Below, one piece after another: positions 27,503 through 36,693 of a DNA stretch of 64,000 nt (its first letter is position 1; every line of letters begins with the position of its first letter). The position numbers and the translations under genes are program-made. Below the pieces are notes generated by a model, which did not search any database, had not been told where the DNA came from, and saw only the letters and a program-made list of their open reading frames with translations. The stretch covers positions 35,931-99,930 of the forward strand of contig NZ_JBHSRI010000019.1 of the NCBI RefSeq assembly GCF_042658845.1. The letters run 5' to 3'. This DNA is from Paenisporosarcina macmurdoensis (GTDB lineage Bacteria; Bacillota; Bacilli; Bacillales_A; Planococcaceae).

Positions 27503-27531
27503 TTACGGTTTCGCTCGAAAAGCCGTATAAT
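27503..27531 (+). promoter_or_regulatory. Probable sigma-A promoter of the SWIM-SNF2 operon
   Basis: A perfect -10 box TATAAT (27526-27531) stands 17 bp after TTACGG (27503-27508, two mismatches to TTGACA). The TTG start codon at 27564 is about 26 bp beyond the expected transcription start. Confidence 0.55.
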
Positions 27532-27563
27532 GAAAGGAAAGTTTTTTTTTGGAGATGTTGCTA

Positions 27564-29114
27564 TTGAGTCATTCATTATTTAATATTGCTGTGCGTTATC
27601 AATCACATATCCAAAAGTGGATGGAGACGCTATCTGAAGACCTGCACCCTTCTCATCTGGATGATGAAGAGCTTGTACGTCGTGCGTCCTTTGCCGTACG
27701 TAATGGGGCAGTCCGCGCTATTTCATACGATCCATACGAACATACTTTAGAAGCACGCGTTCATGATGTCAGTTCTGCCGTTGTGACCATTCATCTAGTT
27801 GATGAAGAAATTACGTGTTCTTGTCCTGAAAAGCATCTATGCCGTCATAGTTTAGCGGTTGTTTTTAGTTTATATATGCAAAAGTTTTCCCTCTCTGAGT
27901 GGCTCCAGGAATGGCGTTTAAAAAAGACGGAACAACTTTCAATTCTTGCTAATGAACGTACACCTGAAAGCTGGAATGCGATTGTTCAATCGACGTTTAA
28001 TGCCGTTTCTGGTGATTGGTCGTGGAAAGAACGTTATTATATCGACAGTTCAATTAATCAAATGAAACAAAAATTAAAGAAATTTATGCCTTTTGAGCGT
28101 GAATGGCAACCTCTTTACGATGTCTATACACGTACGATGTTGTTGCGTCTGTTATTCGAAGTAAGTGAAGAACTGAACGAAAACTTGTTCCGTGCCACCA
28201 TTCAAGCCGATATTGAAGATATGCAACATCAGCTAATTACTCTATCGAATAAGCCTCGTTTATTCGCAGCTGATCCTTTTTATGATGCGCTTGTTTTGCA
28301 TGTGCGTCATATCGTCTATGATTTGAAAACGATGGATGATCTTCGTTTCAATTTGCTTCATGCATTTTGGGTCATCATGCTGACTGAAAAAGGTCGTCGT
28401 GAGGCAGAATATAAATATTTACTTGATATAAAGAATTTTGACAACGACATCTTCCGCGCATTCTTCTGTGTGTTACTCAAAAAACCAGATGAATTACGAG
28501 AAATTGCCGATAAAATTCATGCGAGCCAAATGCCAGAATGGATGCACTTAGCTAAACTTGCGAAAGAACAGGACGACTTAACGTCTCTTACTATTATTTT
28601 GCATGCCATGCGTCCGCATATTTTTGACTATGTGAATAGCCATTTATCTGCATGGAATCGTTCGTTGTTTGTGTCGAAATTGTATGCGTTATATAAACAT
28701 ATCGATATGCCGGATGATGAACGTGAGCAACTGTTTTGGCAGTTCGGATCGTTTGGTGTTCGTGCCTATTCAGACTTCTTAATTGATCAACATCGTTATC
28801 AAGATTGGGTTGCTCTTCACCATCGTTTTGCGTCCACTCTCGATTATGCAGAGTCATGTGGCATGAAGACGATCATACAAGAGGCTCCAGAGGCCGTCTT
28901 ACCGTTCTATCATGTATTGGCACTTAGTGAAGTGCGTGAACGGAATCGCCATAACTACAAGCAAGCTGTGCGTATTTGGAAGAAAATGAAATCAGCTGCG
29001 AAGAAGAGTGGCAAAATCGATTATTGGAACCTTTACGTTAGCGAGATTCAGACGAAATATCGTCGCTTGCGAGCTCTCCAAGAAGAGATACAGAAAGGAA
29101 ACTTGCCTTTATGA
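27564..29114 (+). CDS. SWIM zinc-finger protein partnered with SNF2 helicase
   Basis: I take TTG 27564 as start, because GGAG lies 9 nt upstream and the TTG/ATG codons at 27549/27555 have no site; this gives 516 aa. A SWIM finger CSC(x5)CRH lies at about 86-96 (CSCPEKHLCRHS), expected to bind zinc and DNA or protein. The remainder is a long helical domain rich in Trp and Leu. The stop overlaps the start of the helicase gene by 4 bp (ATGA), so the two are coupled. In Bacillales such SWIM proteins regularly precede SNF2 helicases and presumably act in one complex on DNA or stalled transcription. The cellular role is not known. Confidence 0.88.
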   Translation: MSHSLFNIAVRYQSHIQKWMETLSEDLHPSHLDDEELVRRASFAVRNGAVRAISYDPYEHTLEARVHDVSSAVVTIHLVDEEITCSCPEKHLCRHSLAVVFSLYMQKFSLSEWLQEWRLKKTEQLSILANERTPESWNAIVQSTFNAVSGDWSWKERYYIDSSINQMKQKLKKFMPFEREWQPLYDVYTRTMLLRLLFEVSEELNENLFRATIQADIEDMQHQLITLSNKPRLFAADPFYDALVLHVRHIVYDLKTMDDLRFNLLHAFWVIMLTEKGRREAEYKYLLDIKNFDNDIFRAFFCVLLKKPDELREIADKIHASQMPEWMHLAKLAKEQDDLTSLTIILHAMRPHIFDYVNSHLSAWNRSLFVSKLYALYKHIDMPDDEREQLFWQFGSFGVRAYSDFLIDQHRYQDWVALHHRFASTLDYAESCGMKTIIQEAPEAVLPFYHVLALSEVRERNRHNYKQAVRIWKKMKSAAKKSGKIDYWNLYVSEIQTKYRRLRALQEEIQKGNLPL

Positions 29115-31843
29115 CTTCCCATGTATCGCCTTTTATGAAGAATTTAATCCTTTCATTTGACCAAATGGATGATGGATTTACGACCGTACATGCCTATAAC
29201 GAAGAAGGCATGCGGTTATTTACGGAACAATGGATTTCGTTTATTTCCTTTCAGCATGAACCATCTTTCTATGGTTTGCATCACGATGAAGAATCGAATT
29301 TTTCATCTTTAGAGTTAGTCGAGTTATTTTCTCCTTCAAGTAAACATCCGTACGTTCACGTCAGTGGATTCGCTCCAGAAGATGAGTCCATGATTGCAAC
29401 TATTCAACAAGCTTCGACTTTTTGGAGTTCACCAACGCTTTGGGACGAACTGACTTTTGAAGAGGATTCTCTCGTTCATTCATCAACAGATGCGCCACCT
29501 GCTGCGAAACTGTTGCTAACTTCTGCTATTCAGCAAAAACTGTACAGCGTTGGATTAACGCTGAGCGATATTCCAACACTTCTTCCCTTCTTCAAACAAG
29601 GTGGATGGCCGTTGAAAGCACAAAGTGGTCAAGGGGAAGTCAATGTTGCACTGCGTCTTAGCGAGCCTGAATCTTCTTCGGATGAATGGATTCTTGAGAC
29701 AGTCGTACGTGGCAAAAAAAGCTCCGTGCACTGGACACCACCTTTTCGCAAAAAACAATCTCCAATCGCAGATGCACTACCTGATAAATGGAAAGTTCAT
29801 GCGGCTTATGTGCATGAAACGCAATCCAACATGCTCGATTTGATGAGTGTCGAAGCTAGTACAGACCTCTTTTTATCACGTTCAATAAGTGATTTAGACG
29901 TTCGTCACTTCTTGCGGGATGATGCGGCGCGTTTGCAAGCACTCGGGTTTGAAGTCATCTTACCGTCTTGGTTAAAAGCTGTGAAGGAATCAAAACTTCG
30001 TGTCAAATCAAATGCGAAAACAACAACGTTTAAAACGACTGCTGGATTAAATGAAATATTAACTTTTGATTGGAACTTCTCATTAAATGGCCAAGCGATT
30101 TCTGAAGATCAATTCAAGTTAATGGTTGAAGAGAATCGGGAGTACATTCGTGCTGGAAACGAGTGGTTCCGCATTGATTCGAACTGGATGCATGAAATCC
30201 GTCAATTAATGGAGCAAACGGAAAATGAAAATTGGACAGTCAAAGAATTGCTATTCCGCGAGTTACCTGATGCGCTCATTAACGAAGAAGATACTAGCGA
30301 TGAAGACGACGATCCGTTATTCCAATTTGAATTGAACCAATCATTAAAGAGATATTTAGAACAGCTTCAAGAGAAAAAGGAATTACCGACAACAACCGTT
30401 TCCACTCATCTGTTAACCGAGTTACGCCCTTACCAACAACAAGGACTAGACTGGCTAGTTTTCATGCGTGAACAAGGATTTGGCGTTTGTTTAGCGGATG
30501 ATATGGGTCTAGGGAAAACGGTACAGTTGATTGCCTATCTATTACATGTGCATCGTACACATCTGACGGATAAGCCATCGTTTATCATTTGCCCAACATC
30601 TGTTTTAGGAAACTGGCAAAAAGAGCTCGCTCGTTTTGCTCCTGATTTAGATGTACATGTGCATTATGGACAAACACGTTCGAAAGATGAGTCGCTTGCT
30701 GTCGAATTATTGGCTTTAAAGCCTGATGTCGTGTTAACTACGTTTGGTACTGCTTCACAAGATGCGGAAGCGTTAAGTGAAATCGAGTGGTGCAGTGTGA
30801 CACTTGATGAAGCGCAAAATATTAAAAACATGCATACGAAACAAAGTCGAGCGATTCGTAAATTACGCGGTGAACATCATTTAGCGTTAACGGGTACGCC
30901 AGTTGAAAACCGCTTGTCCGAGTTATGGGCCATTTTCGACTTTATTTATAAAGGGTATCTAGGTAGTTTCCGCAAGTTCCAAGAAAACTATATTGCACCG
31001 ATTGAACGTGATGACTCAGAAAATCACAAACAAAAACTACGAGCTAAAATACGTCCTTTCTTACTTCGACGTACGAAGCAAGATCCGGATTTGTTATTAA
31101 ATCTTCCGGATAAGCAAGAACAACGCGAGTATTGTCCGCTAACTACTGAGCAAGCGGCACTCTACGAAAGCTTGATTCAAGAAACGTTGTTCAAGCTTGA
31201 AACGTTAACTGGTTTTGAGAAAAAAGGTCTTATTTTAAAAATGTTAAGTAAGCTGAAGCAATTGTGTAATCACCCAGCTCTTTATTTAAAAGAGGGATTT
31301 GGTGAAGCGGAGTATATGATGGAGCGTTCTGAGAAGTTAGCACGCATTGTCACTCTCGCTGCTGAAATTGCTGCTCGCGGTGAGCAATGTCTGATTTTCA
31401 CGCAATACATTGGCATGGGCCACTTGTTGCAGCATTGTTTAAGTGAATTACACGATATTGACCCACCTTTCTTATCGGGTAGTATGCCGAAACAACAGCG
31501 TGACAATTTGGTTGAAGCGTTCCAAGAAAAAGAGTTCCCCGTGTTTATTCTGTCGCTGAAAGCTGGCGGTACTGGTCTTAATTTAACGGCAGCAAACCAT
31601 GTGCTTCATGCGGATCGTTGGTGGAATCCAGCGGTTGAAAATCAAGCGACGGACCGTGCTTATCGCATTGGGCAAACGCGTTTTGTGCATGTTCATAAGT
31701 TTGTGACGATTGGGACGATTGAAGAAAAGATCGATAAATTGCTTGCCGATAAACAAGCGTTGTCTGAAGATTTGATTCAGTCTAGTCAGTGGATAACTGA
31801 GATGGCAGATGAAGATCTGAAGGATTTGTTAACTTTAGGGTAA
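29111..31843 (+). CDS. SNF2/Rad54-family DEAD-like helicase
   Basis: 910 aa. The N-terminal 400 residues form the SNF2-associated bacterial domain. The motor begins near 440: Walker A ADDMGLGKT (about 460), DEAQ box in LDEAQNIKN (about 564), motif III LTGTPVENRLSELW, then the C-terminal RecA half with IFTQYIGM, LSLKAGGTGLNL and motif VI RAYRIGQ (about 850). All ATPase motifs are intact. It should be a double-stranded-DNA translocase that remodels protein-DNA complexes or acts with RNA polymerase, like HepA/RapA-type proteins. It is translationally coupled to the SWIM protein. Length is ordinary for the bacterial group. Confidence 0.94.
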   Translation: MTSHVSPFMKNLILSFDQMDDGFTTVHAYNEEGMRLFTEQWISFISFQHEPSFYGLHHDEESNFSSLELVELFSPSSKHPYVHVSGFAPEDESMIATIQQASTFWSSPTLWDELTFEEDSLVHSSTDAPPAAKLLLTSAIQQKLYSVGLTLSDIPTLLPFFKQGGWPLKAQSGQGEVNVALRLSEPESSSDEWILETVVRGKKSSVHWTPPFRKKQSPIADALPDKWKVHAAYVHETQSNMLDLMSVEASTDLFLSRSISDLDVRHFLRDDAARLQALGFEVILPSWLKAVKESKLRVKSNAKTTTFKTTAGLNEILTFDWNFSLNGQAISEDQFKLMVEENREYIRAGNEWFRIDSNWMHEIRQLMEQTENENWTVKELLFRELPDALINEEDTSDEDDDPLFQFELNQSLKRYLEQLQEKKELPTTTVSTHLLTELRPYQQQGLDWLVFMREQGFGVCLADDMGLGKTVQLIAYLLHVHRTHLTDKPSFIICPTSVLGNWQKELARFAPDLDVHVHYGQTRSKDESLAVELLALKPDVVLTTFGTASQDAEALSEIEWCSVTLDEAQNIKNMHTKQSRAIRKLRGEHHLALTGTPVENRLSELWAIFDFIYKGYLGSFRKFQENYIAPIERDDSENHKQKLRAKIRPFLLRRTKQDPDLLLNLPDKQEQREYCPLTTEQAALYESLIQETLFKLETLTGFEKKGLILKMLSKLKQLCNHPALYLKEGFGEAEYMMERSEKLARIVTLAAEIAARGEQCLIFTQYIGMGHLLQHCLSELHDIDPPFLSGSMPKQQRDNLVEAFQEKEFPVFILSLKAGGTGLNLTAANHVLHADRWWNPAVENQATDRAYRIGQTRFVHVHKFVTIGTIEEKIDKLLADKQALSEDLIQSSQWITEMADEDLKDLLTLG

Positions 31844-31892
31844 TGATGATTTCAACAAATTAGATGGATTCAGTGGATACTTTGATGTAAAA

Positions 31893-32100
31893 AGGTTTTC
31901 AGTGCGCTTCGGACGCACTTTCTGCTGCATGATAATCTAGAGAATACAGAGCTTGGGCTTGTGACTTCGTCACTCGCCCAAGCTTTCTTTTTCCAGATTA
32001 TCTTGCGGCGGGTGAGCGCCCTTCGCTCCCTTGCAACCTGGACGTGCACAGTTATGATCGTTTGGTTTACTAGAGAATCGATACTATCTTTATGTAGATA
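31893..32100 (+). repeat. Element A, copy 7 (3' truncated)
   Basis: The copy stops after TTTATGTAGATA, losing the last hairpin. The usual linker (TTTATTTCAGACCATT) follows directly, so the 3' hairpin was deleted precisely between A and linker. Confidence 0.88.
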
Positions 32101-32209
32101 TACTTTATTTCAGACCATTTTTTAAAGTTAGTGGTGACACTCACTATAAAGCAAAATAGACAGTAATTGATGTTAAATATCCCGCTTTTCATTCTTCCGA
32201 TAAATCTCA

Positions 32210-32305
32210 GTCTGACTTTTTGAGGTTGACGTCTGAAAAAATAGCGTTGACGTCTGAAAAAAACACCTCCACGTCTGAAAAATCGGCATTGACGTCTGAA
32301 AAACA
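32210..32305 (+). repeat. Phased word array E, copy 2
   Basis: GTCTGA cores start at 32210, 32231, 32252, 32273 and 32294: five units, each step 21 bp. The word is (T/C)(G/C)ACGTCTGAAAAA. Flanks (TTCTTCCGATAAATCTCAGT upstream) are shared with the copies at 42083 and 62863. Confidence 0.92.
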
Positions 32306-32344
32306 TGAGTGGCATAAAATTTGGGACACTTTGCTGATACAGTT

Positions 32345-32578
32345 AGGTTTTCAGTGCGCTTCGGAAGATTCTTCTGCTGCACTATGATCTAGGGAACAAA
32401 GAGTTGGGCTTGTGACTTCGTCACTCGCCCAACTCTGTTTTTTTAGATCATTCTGCGGCAGGGGTTCGTCCGCTCCGCAACCATGAAGCGCACAGTTAAA
32501 ATCGCTTGGTTTACTAAAGAATAGACACTATCTTTATGTAGATATTCGACCGAAAATACTATTTCGGCCTCTTCCTGC
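32345..32578 (+). repeat. Element A, copy 8
   Basis: Full-length copy with the central stem AGAGTTGGGC/GCCCAACTCT. The 3' closing strand is eroded (CCGCAACCATGAAGC). It leads through the common linker to half of an element B. Confidence 0.88.
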
Positions 32579-32693
32579 TACGTTTATTTCAGACCATTCT
32601 TTAGATTCAGTAGTAACACTAACTCTAAAGAAAAAATAAAGGCGTGCTAGCCAGAGATTAAGCCGTTCAGTTTTGAATCACTTTTCCCTAAAA

Positions 32694-32880
32694 AAACGGT
32701 CAAATCAAACCTATTTTATTAACAAAATAAACAGCCAAATATAACCCAAATTAGCACCTCTTTTCGAGATGCTTTTTATAAATCGCAGAAAATTTTAAAT
32801 TTTTAGAGGTAACATGGGTATTATTGGTATAATAATTAAAAGAGATTTTCTTATTGAACTAACGGGTCAGGTTAGTGAAA
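32694..32880 (+). promoter_or_regulatory. Repeated promoter-bearing leader of cassette 2
   Basis: TGGTATAAT at 32825-32833 is an extended -10 box. Block order and sequence match the reverse complement of 24600-24775. GAACTAACGGG..GGTTAGTGAA downstream is a short imperfect palindrome. The open frame of the lipoprotein starts about 215 nt after the -10 box, leaving a long leader RNA. Confidence 0.7.
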
Positions 32881-33054
32881 GAGTCTTGATTAATCTTTGC
32901 TCTGCAATCGGGCAATTATCTGGAATGAAAATAATTTTCTCAATTGTATAAGTTTGTAATAATTGGTGTTAAGCAAACTGACCAGTTTATTAGTTTGGTT
33001 AATTAATACTATCTTAAATGAGCGATAAATCTGTTAATTGGAGGATAATCAAAA

Positions 33055-33885
33055 ATGAAGAAAATGGTTAATGTTCTTTTGGCATGTATTATGGTTATGA
33101 CATTAGTGGGATGTGGTGGAGAATCGAATGAACATGTAGGTGAAGCAAAAACGCCGTCAGGTTCAAGTGTCCAAGAGGGCAGTAATTATCAAGATGTTAT
33201 TGATAATTTTGAAGAACAAGGTTTCAAGAATATTAAAACAAAAAAACTGGATGATTTAATTACAGGTTGGATAACAAAAGATGGAGAGGTTGAAGAAGTA
33301 TCTGTTGGTGGTGATATCAATTATTCTCCAGATGAATGGGTATCTGCGGATACAGAAGTCATTATTAAATATCATACATTCAAAATAGAAGATACTGAGA
33401 GTGCAGCAAAATCTAAGGTCAAGGATAATTCAAATGCGGAAAAGCCAAAAGCAGAATCTAAGGTAAAGGATAATTCAAATGTGGAAAAACCAGAAGAAGA
33501 AATCCTAACGGTAGAAAACAATAAAGAATTGGCAACAATACTTAGCACAAAAGATGAGACTAGTCCTCTTTTTAAAAATTTTGCTGAGAAGTATGATGGA
33601 AGAACTATTGAGTTTGATGGGAATACCGCTTATGTGAGTCCTTACAGAGATTATAAAACAAGATTTATTTATTTAATTTTTGCTGGTGACTACAGTACAA
33701 CTACTTTCTCGGGACCTGAATTCCAATTTAAAAATGTTGATTATTATGGTTTACATCTTACAGGCGATAATATTCCTGACCCTTTTGGAGCAGGTCATAA
33801 TATTCGTATCACTGCTAAGGTTGTGGGATTTGATGAAGATCCTAATTTTATTCTACTCGAGCCAGTTTCTATCAAAATGAGATAA
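33055..33885 (+). CDS. DUF4839-like lipoprotein
   Basis: 276 aa. A type II signal peptide ends in the lipobox LVGC (Cys20), so the mature protein should be lipid-anchored outside the membrane. Residues about 30-110 form a PASTA-like segment (NYQDVIDNFEEQGFKNIKT). A charged linker carries a direct repeat (ESKVKDNSN / AKSKVKDNSN). The C-terminal 120 residues (FAEKYDGRTIEFDGN, GAGHNIRITAKVVGF) look like the DUF4839 fold. AATTGGAGG lies about 9 nt before the ATG. It is the only cargo of cassette 2. Function unknown; PASTA-like modules often contact cell wall. Confidence 0.87.
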   Translation: MKKMVNVLLACIMVMTLVGCGGESNEHVGEAKTPSGSSVQEGSNYQDVIDNFEEQGFKNIKTKKLDDLITGWITKDGEVEEVSVGGDINYSPDEWVSADTEVIIKYHTFKIEDTESAAKSKVKDNSNAEKPKAESKVKDNSNVEKPEEEILTVENNKELATILSTKDETSPLFKNFAEKYDGRTIEFDGNTAYVSPYRDYKTRFIYLIFAGDYSTTTFSGPEFQFKNVDYYGLHLTGDNIPDPFGAGHNIRITAKVVGFDEDPNFILLEPVSIKMR

Positions 33886-34170
33886 ATATCTTTAACACGT
33901 ACCTAAATAGGTGAAAATGATACTATAAGTTACAACCAGTGGTAGCATATGCGAAGTTAGGATTAGAAAATCCGAGGATTGAGCGTCTGAATCTAAAGAA
34001 AGAACAAATAAATCAATTGATAAGACAACCATAATCCCAGTCGAAATAAAGTTATTCATGAGGGCATATGCTCTTGAGTGAGTTTTTTGAGATGTAATAA
34101 AGATTGCGAAGTAAATACTTAAAGTAATGATGGGCGTTTCTGTAACGTGAAAGATTGCACTAAAAGTAAC
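33886..34170. other. AT-rich DNA after the lipoprotein gene, no intact gene
   Basis: A few short frames lie here, but none has a start signal or length to support a gene. It could be a decayed coding sequence. I see no listed repeat in it. Confidence 0.4.
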
Positions 34171-34230
34171 GGGAGCTTTAGTTTAATAAGCGGAGATAAA
34201 AATTAGGCTTACTAAAAATTTGAACTAGAC

Positions 34231-34260
34231 AAACACTGAGAAAATACTCAGTGTTTTTTT
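34231..34260. terminator. Palindromic terminator at the cassette 2 tail
   Basis: AAACACTGAG pairs with CTCAGTGTTT around AAAATA, with seven T residues on the plus strand. Confidence 0.85.
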
Positions 34261-34507
34261 CTTATTTCCGATCACAAGCATTCATTTCCCAGTTAACAGG
34301 TTTCTTGTTTAGTTTTTTCGATTGTATTTTCGTCAATGCAATTCCACCTATCTTTATCATACGAATTAGATACCTAAATACTCAGATTACAATCACAATT
34401 GTAATAGCAATAATTGACCTGTCAATAGTATGTTTAGTTTGAAGGTAAAATCAATATAATCTTAATATATCAATGAAAAAATAGACACCCAATTTACTAG
34501 CTAATTG

Positions 34508-34533
34508 GTGGCAGATGGCAAGCCATCTACCAC
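34508..34533. repeat. Covarying hairpin N, copy 2
   Basis: GTGGCAGATGGC pairs with GCCATCTACCAC. Compared with 20383-20408, two inner pairs switched on both arms. It is followed by the same TTCTGTTCATGACA block and a degenerate element B / hairpin M run to 34622. Confidence 0.8.
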
Positions 34534-34718
34534 TATTCTGTTCATGACATTCACTTTAAAGAAAAAATAAACGGTGACAGACGCAGCCACAATTGCCATT
34601 CAAATTGTGGCTCTCATCAGCTCTCCATTGTTCCGCATGTAGTCGCACCATTGAGTCAATTTCATTTATACCTTTTGATGGATGAAAAACTCCTTTAAAT
34701 TTTCTAAGAATTTCATTA

Positions 34719-34844
34719 TTTGATTGGAGTGAAGGGCGGCGACTCCAGCGGGAAAAGCATGAGCTGAAGACCCCACAGGCGAGCTTGCTCGTCGAGGAGG
34801 CTGAGGCCATGCCCGCGGAAAGCGTCCGCCCGTAACGGAAATCG
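34719..34844 (+). repeat. Element C, copy 3 (short form)
   Basis: Same ends and blocks as 2763-2943 but lacks the 26-bp palindrome; CCACAGGCGAGCTTGCTCGT is found instead. About 55 bp shorter. Small frames through it are not genes. Confidence 0.88.
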
Positions 34845-34879
34845 ATCTATATAACCTGCTACGCTTTTCTATGTACAAG

Positions 34880-34904
34880 ACCGGTCGTGCTTCACGCGAC
34901 CGGT
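34880..34904 (-). terminator. GC-rich hairpin after the 46-aa gene
   Basis: ACCGGTCG pairs with CGACCGGT around a 9-nt loop. A T run is lacking, so termination would be weak. It lies 25 bp beyond the stop at 34930. Confidence 0.55.
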
Positions 34905-34929
34905 TCCTCTCTTGTCAATCAAGTAAAAC

Positions 34930-35070
34930 TTATTTCCCCACTACTCTTAAGCTTGGTTCTGTGAATTTATGTTCAAGTACTAGGATTCGTTCATTCAGAT
35001 GGGCAATCATACGAATTAGTTGTTCCATATGTAGTTCCATTCGAATGAGATGATCAGGTGTAGCTTTCAT
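34930..35070 (-). CDS. 46-aa helical protein next to ssbB
   Basis: ATG at 35070 with AAAGGA 12 nt upstream; the longer frame to 35154 lacks a start site and would overlap ssbB. The peptide is mostly one amphipathic helix (LIRMELHMEQLIRMIAHLNE), likely a small coiled coil. It lies 76 bp downstream of ssbB on the same strand, so co-expression is plausible. No family recognised. Confidence 0.6.
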   Translation of the reverse strand: MKATPDHLIRMELHMEQLIRMIAHLNERILVLEHKFTEPSLRVVGK

Positions 35071-35146
35071 ATTGGGTGAATTCCTTTCTCTTGGATTTGA
35101 GAAGTTGTGTACAAACCATCGGTGCGGTCTACCGAGGCAATTGAAG

Positions 35147-35566
35147 CTATACAACAGGTAATTCCTTATGCTCTTGTTCTGTGAAAATGAAATCTTCTGT
35201 TGCTTTCGATTCTTTCGTTACATGTGTGTGTTCTGAAGATTCTTCTGTTCTAGGTTTCGTTTGTAGAAACTGGACTTCTTCAACAATCACTTCTGTGACA
35301 AAGATACGATTGCCATCTTCTTTTTGATAGGATCTTGAATGAATATGTCCATTAATCCCAACAAGTGAGCCTTTTCCACAATACTTGACCGTGTGTTCGG
35401 CAAGTTTCCCCCATACAGTACAGAGTACGAAATCCGCTTCATCTCCTTTAGCATTTTTGTACGTACGTTGTATGGCTAACACAAAACTTGCTTGCACTCT
35501 ACCTTCTGACAAATGCCGAAGTACCGGATTCTTTGTCATTCTCCCAATCATCCCGACTTGATTCAT
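35147..35566 (-). CDS. ssbB: Single-stranded DNA-binding protein SsbB
   Basis: 139 aa. An OB-fold of about 105 residues begins MNQVGMIGRMTKNP and contains the conserved FVLAIQRTYKN and WGKLAEH segments. The tail is short and ends ELPVV, lacking the acidic DDDIPF-type tip with which the housekeeping SSB recruits repair proteins. That matches SsbB (YwpH) of Bacillus, the competence-induced paralogue that protects incoming DNA. AGGAGG lies just before the ATG. Its place beside ywpF and fabZ also matches Bacillus subtilis order. Competence regulation is inferred only from the family; I did not find a clear ComK box. Confidence 0.9.
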   Translation of the reverse strand: MNQVGMIGRMTKNPVLRHLSEGRVQASFVLAIQRTYKNAKGDEADFVLCTVWGKLAEHTVKYCGKGSLVGINGHIHSRSYQKEDGNRIFVTEVIVEEVQFLQTKPRTEESSEHTHVTKESKATEDFIFTEQEHKELPVV

Positions 35567-35632
35567 TTATTCACCTCCTTCTTAGGTATTGAATTTATTG
35601 TACAAAGGACTTAAATTGTTGGCAAAGAGCCA

Positions 35633-35675
35633 AAAATTCATTTTGACCACTTTTGCGTTGGTGAAAATTCAATTT
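35633..35675 (+). repeat. Phased word array H, copy 2
   Basis: AAAATTCA cores start at 35633 and 35664 (31 bp apart), each followed or preceded by TTTT. Only two units. It lies between divergent ssbB and ywpF, where regulatory binding would be possible. Confidence 0.6.
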
Positions 35676-35830
35676 TTAAGGTTCTATATTTTGACAAAAA
35701 CTGCACATTCTTAAGTAGCTGTAGGCTGAAACCCAGTTTGTCATTATGGCATTTTGGCTAGTTTCCGAAGATTTTTCAACTCTGTGTTATACTAGATTCA
35801 AGTAAACTTTGCGGAAAGGCTGTGAGCTTA

Positions 35831-36268
35831 TTGAAAACGTTTAAAATGTTGTCCATGACAGTGGTTCAAGGGGACCAAACCATCTCAATCCCCCTCGTAG
35901 ATGGCATCATTATTAACCAAGAAAACAGCCACCGATCGTGGATTTTGGAAATGTATGTAGATAAAACTGACAGCACCTTTTTTGAACAATTTAAAAACTC
36001 TGGTGAATTGATGGAAGTAAAAGTCATCATTTCGTATCCTGAAAATGAACCAGCAAGCTTTGAAGTCGCTGTGAATGCTGTGAAAACAATCGGAGATTAT
36101 GTGTCGGTATTGTTTACAGGAACATTAAAACGTGTACGCAGAAAATATGCGGAACAACTTTTATCAGAACTCATCTCAAATGGCATATCAGGCGAAGAAC
36201 TTATTGCGCGCTTTGAAAAAGATATGCGCAATCGACCTCAATTAAAAAAAGACTCAGCTACTGTTTAA
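35831..36268 (+). CDS. ywpF: YwpF-family protein
   Basis: 145 aa from TTG 35831, giving the family-typical start MKTFKM; the GTG at 35822 is only 2 nt from the AAAGG site, so the TTG 11 nt away fits better. The protein is cytoplasmic, with a beta-rich N-terminal half (SWILEMYVDKTDSTFFEQF) and a helical C-terminal end. YwpF-like proteins sit beside ssbB and fabZ in Bacillus. Function is unknown. It is transcribed divergently from ssbB. Confidence 0.8.
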   Translation: MKTFKMLSMTVVQGDQTISIPLVDGIIINQENSHRSWILEMYVDKTDSTFFEQFKNSGELMEVKVIISYPENEPASFEVAVNAVKTIGDYVSVLFTGTLKRVRRKYAEQLLSELISNGISGEELIARFEKDMRNRPQLKKDSATV

Positions 36269-36287
36269 CGTAGCCGAGTCTTTTTTT
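36244..36287 (+). terminator. Terminator overlapping the 3' end of ywpF
   Basis: AAAAGACTCAGCTAC pairs with GTAGCCGAGTCTTTT, then a T run. The stop codon TAA lies in the loop. Confidence 0.88.
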
Positions 36288-36408
36288 GAGTTATTCGTTC
36301 TACAAAGTAACAATCATGTCGAGTGTTGAGCTATCGTGGCATTGTTCCGATATGTTTTTCTTGTTGAGAATGCCGCTACTGGTCTAACTCGAACTGATTT
36401 TTTCTTCA

Positions 36409-36693
36409 TTACTCGTCTTTGTCGTCCGCGTCACGTGTGTCCATGTCATCTTCTAATATTTCTTCTTCTTCCGTATTCGGGTCTTTCATCATGTCTTTAT
36501 CTTCGTCGACATTTTTGTCTTCCTCAGTTGGGGTAACATCGCCATTAGGCACTACATCTTGAACATCTTCACGAACATCGTTTGCATCATCTTCCATTGG
36601 TGTTTCATTTGTTGGGATATCATCGTCTCTCATATTACAACCAACCAATAATAAAGCACTCATACCAAATACAACCGCATTTTTTTTCCACAT
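36409..36693 (-). CDS. Small acidic lipoprotein
   Basis: 94 aa from ATG 36693, behind AAAGGAGG; the longer frame to 36744 has no site. The signal peptide ends in the lipobox LLLVGC (about Cys19). The mature part is very acidic (Asp/Glu about 45 percent) and low in complexity, so it is probably disordered on the outer membrane face. No fold or family recognised. Confidence 0.8.
   Translation of the reverse strand: MWKKNAVVFGMSALLLVGCNMRDDDIPTNETPMEDDANDVREDVQDVVPNGDVTPTEEDKNVDEDKDMMKDPNTEEEEILEDDMDTRDADDKDE

Larger units (their letters stand above)
32618..34261 (+). mobile_element. Putative cassette 2: shared ends, lipoprotein cargo
   Basis: After half of an element B ending GCTAGCCAGAGA, a leader (32694-32880) matches that of cassette 1 at 24600-24775. 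The cargo is a lipoprotein gene unrelated to the cassette 1 genes. The tail (34171-34261; AAGCGGAGAT, AAAATTAGGCTTACTAAAAA and terminator) again matches the tail of cassette 1. The right B half is missing. The unit is inverted relative to cassette 1 and has no integrase of its own. Confidence 0.55.

Noticed and set aside
32210..32305. CRISPR-like look of the E, D, F and G arrays
   Set aside because: Repeats are only 9-15 bp and linkers 6-12 bp, the linkers are partly shared between copies, and there are no cas genes in the window.
34251..34442. 63-aa hydrophobic plus-strand frame after cassette 2
   Set aside because: It begins within the T run of the terminator, has no start signal, and its hydrophobicity reflects T-rich DNA.
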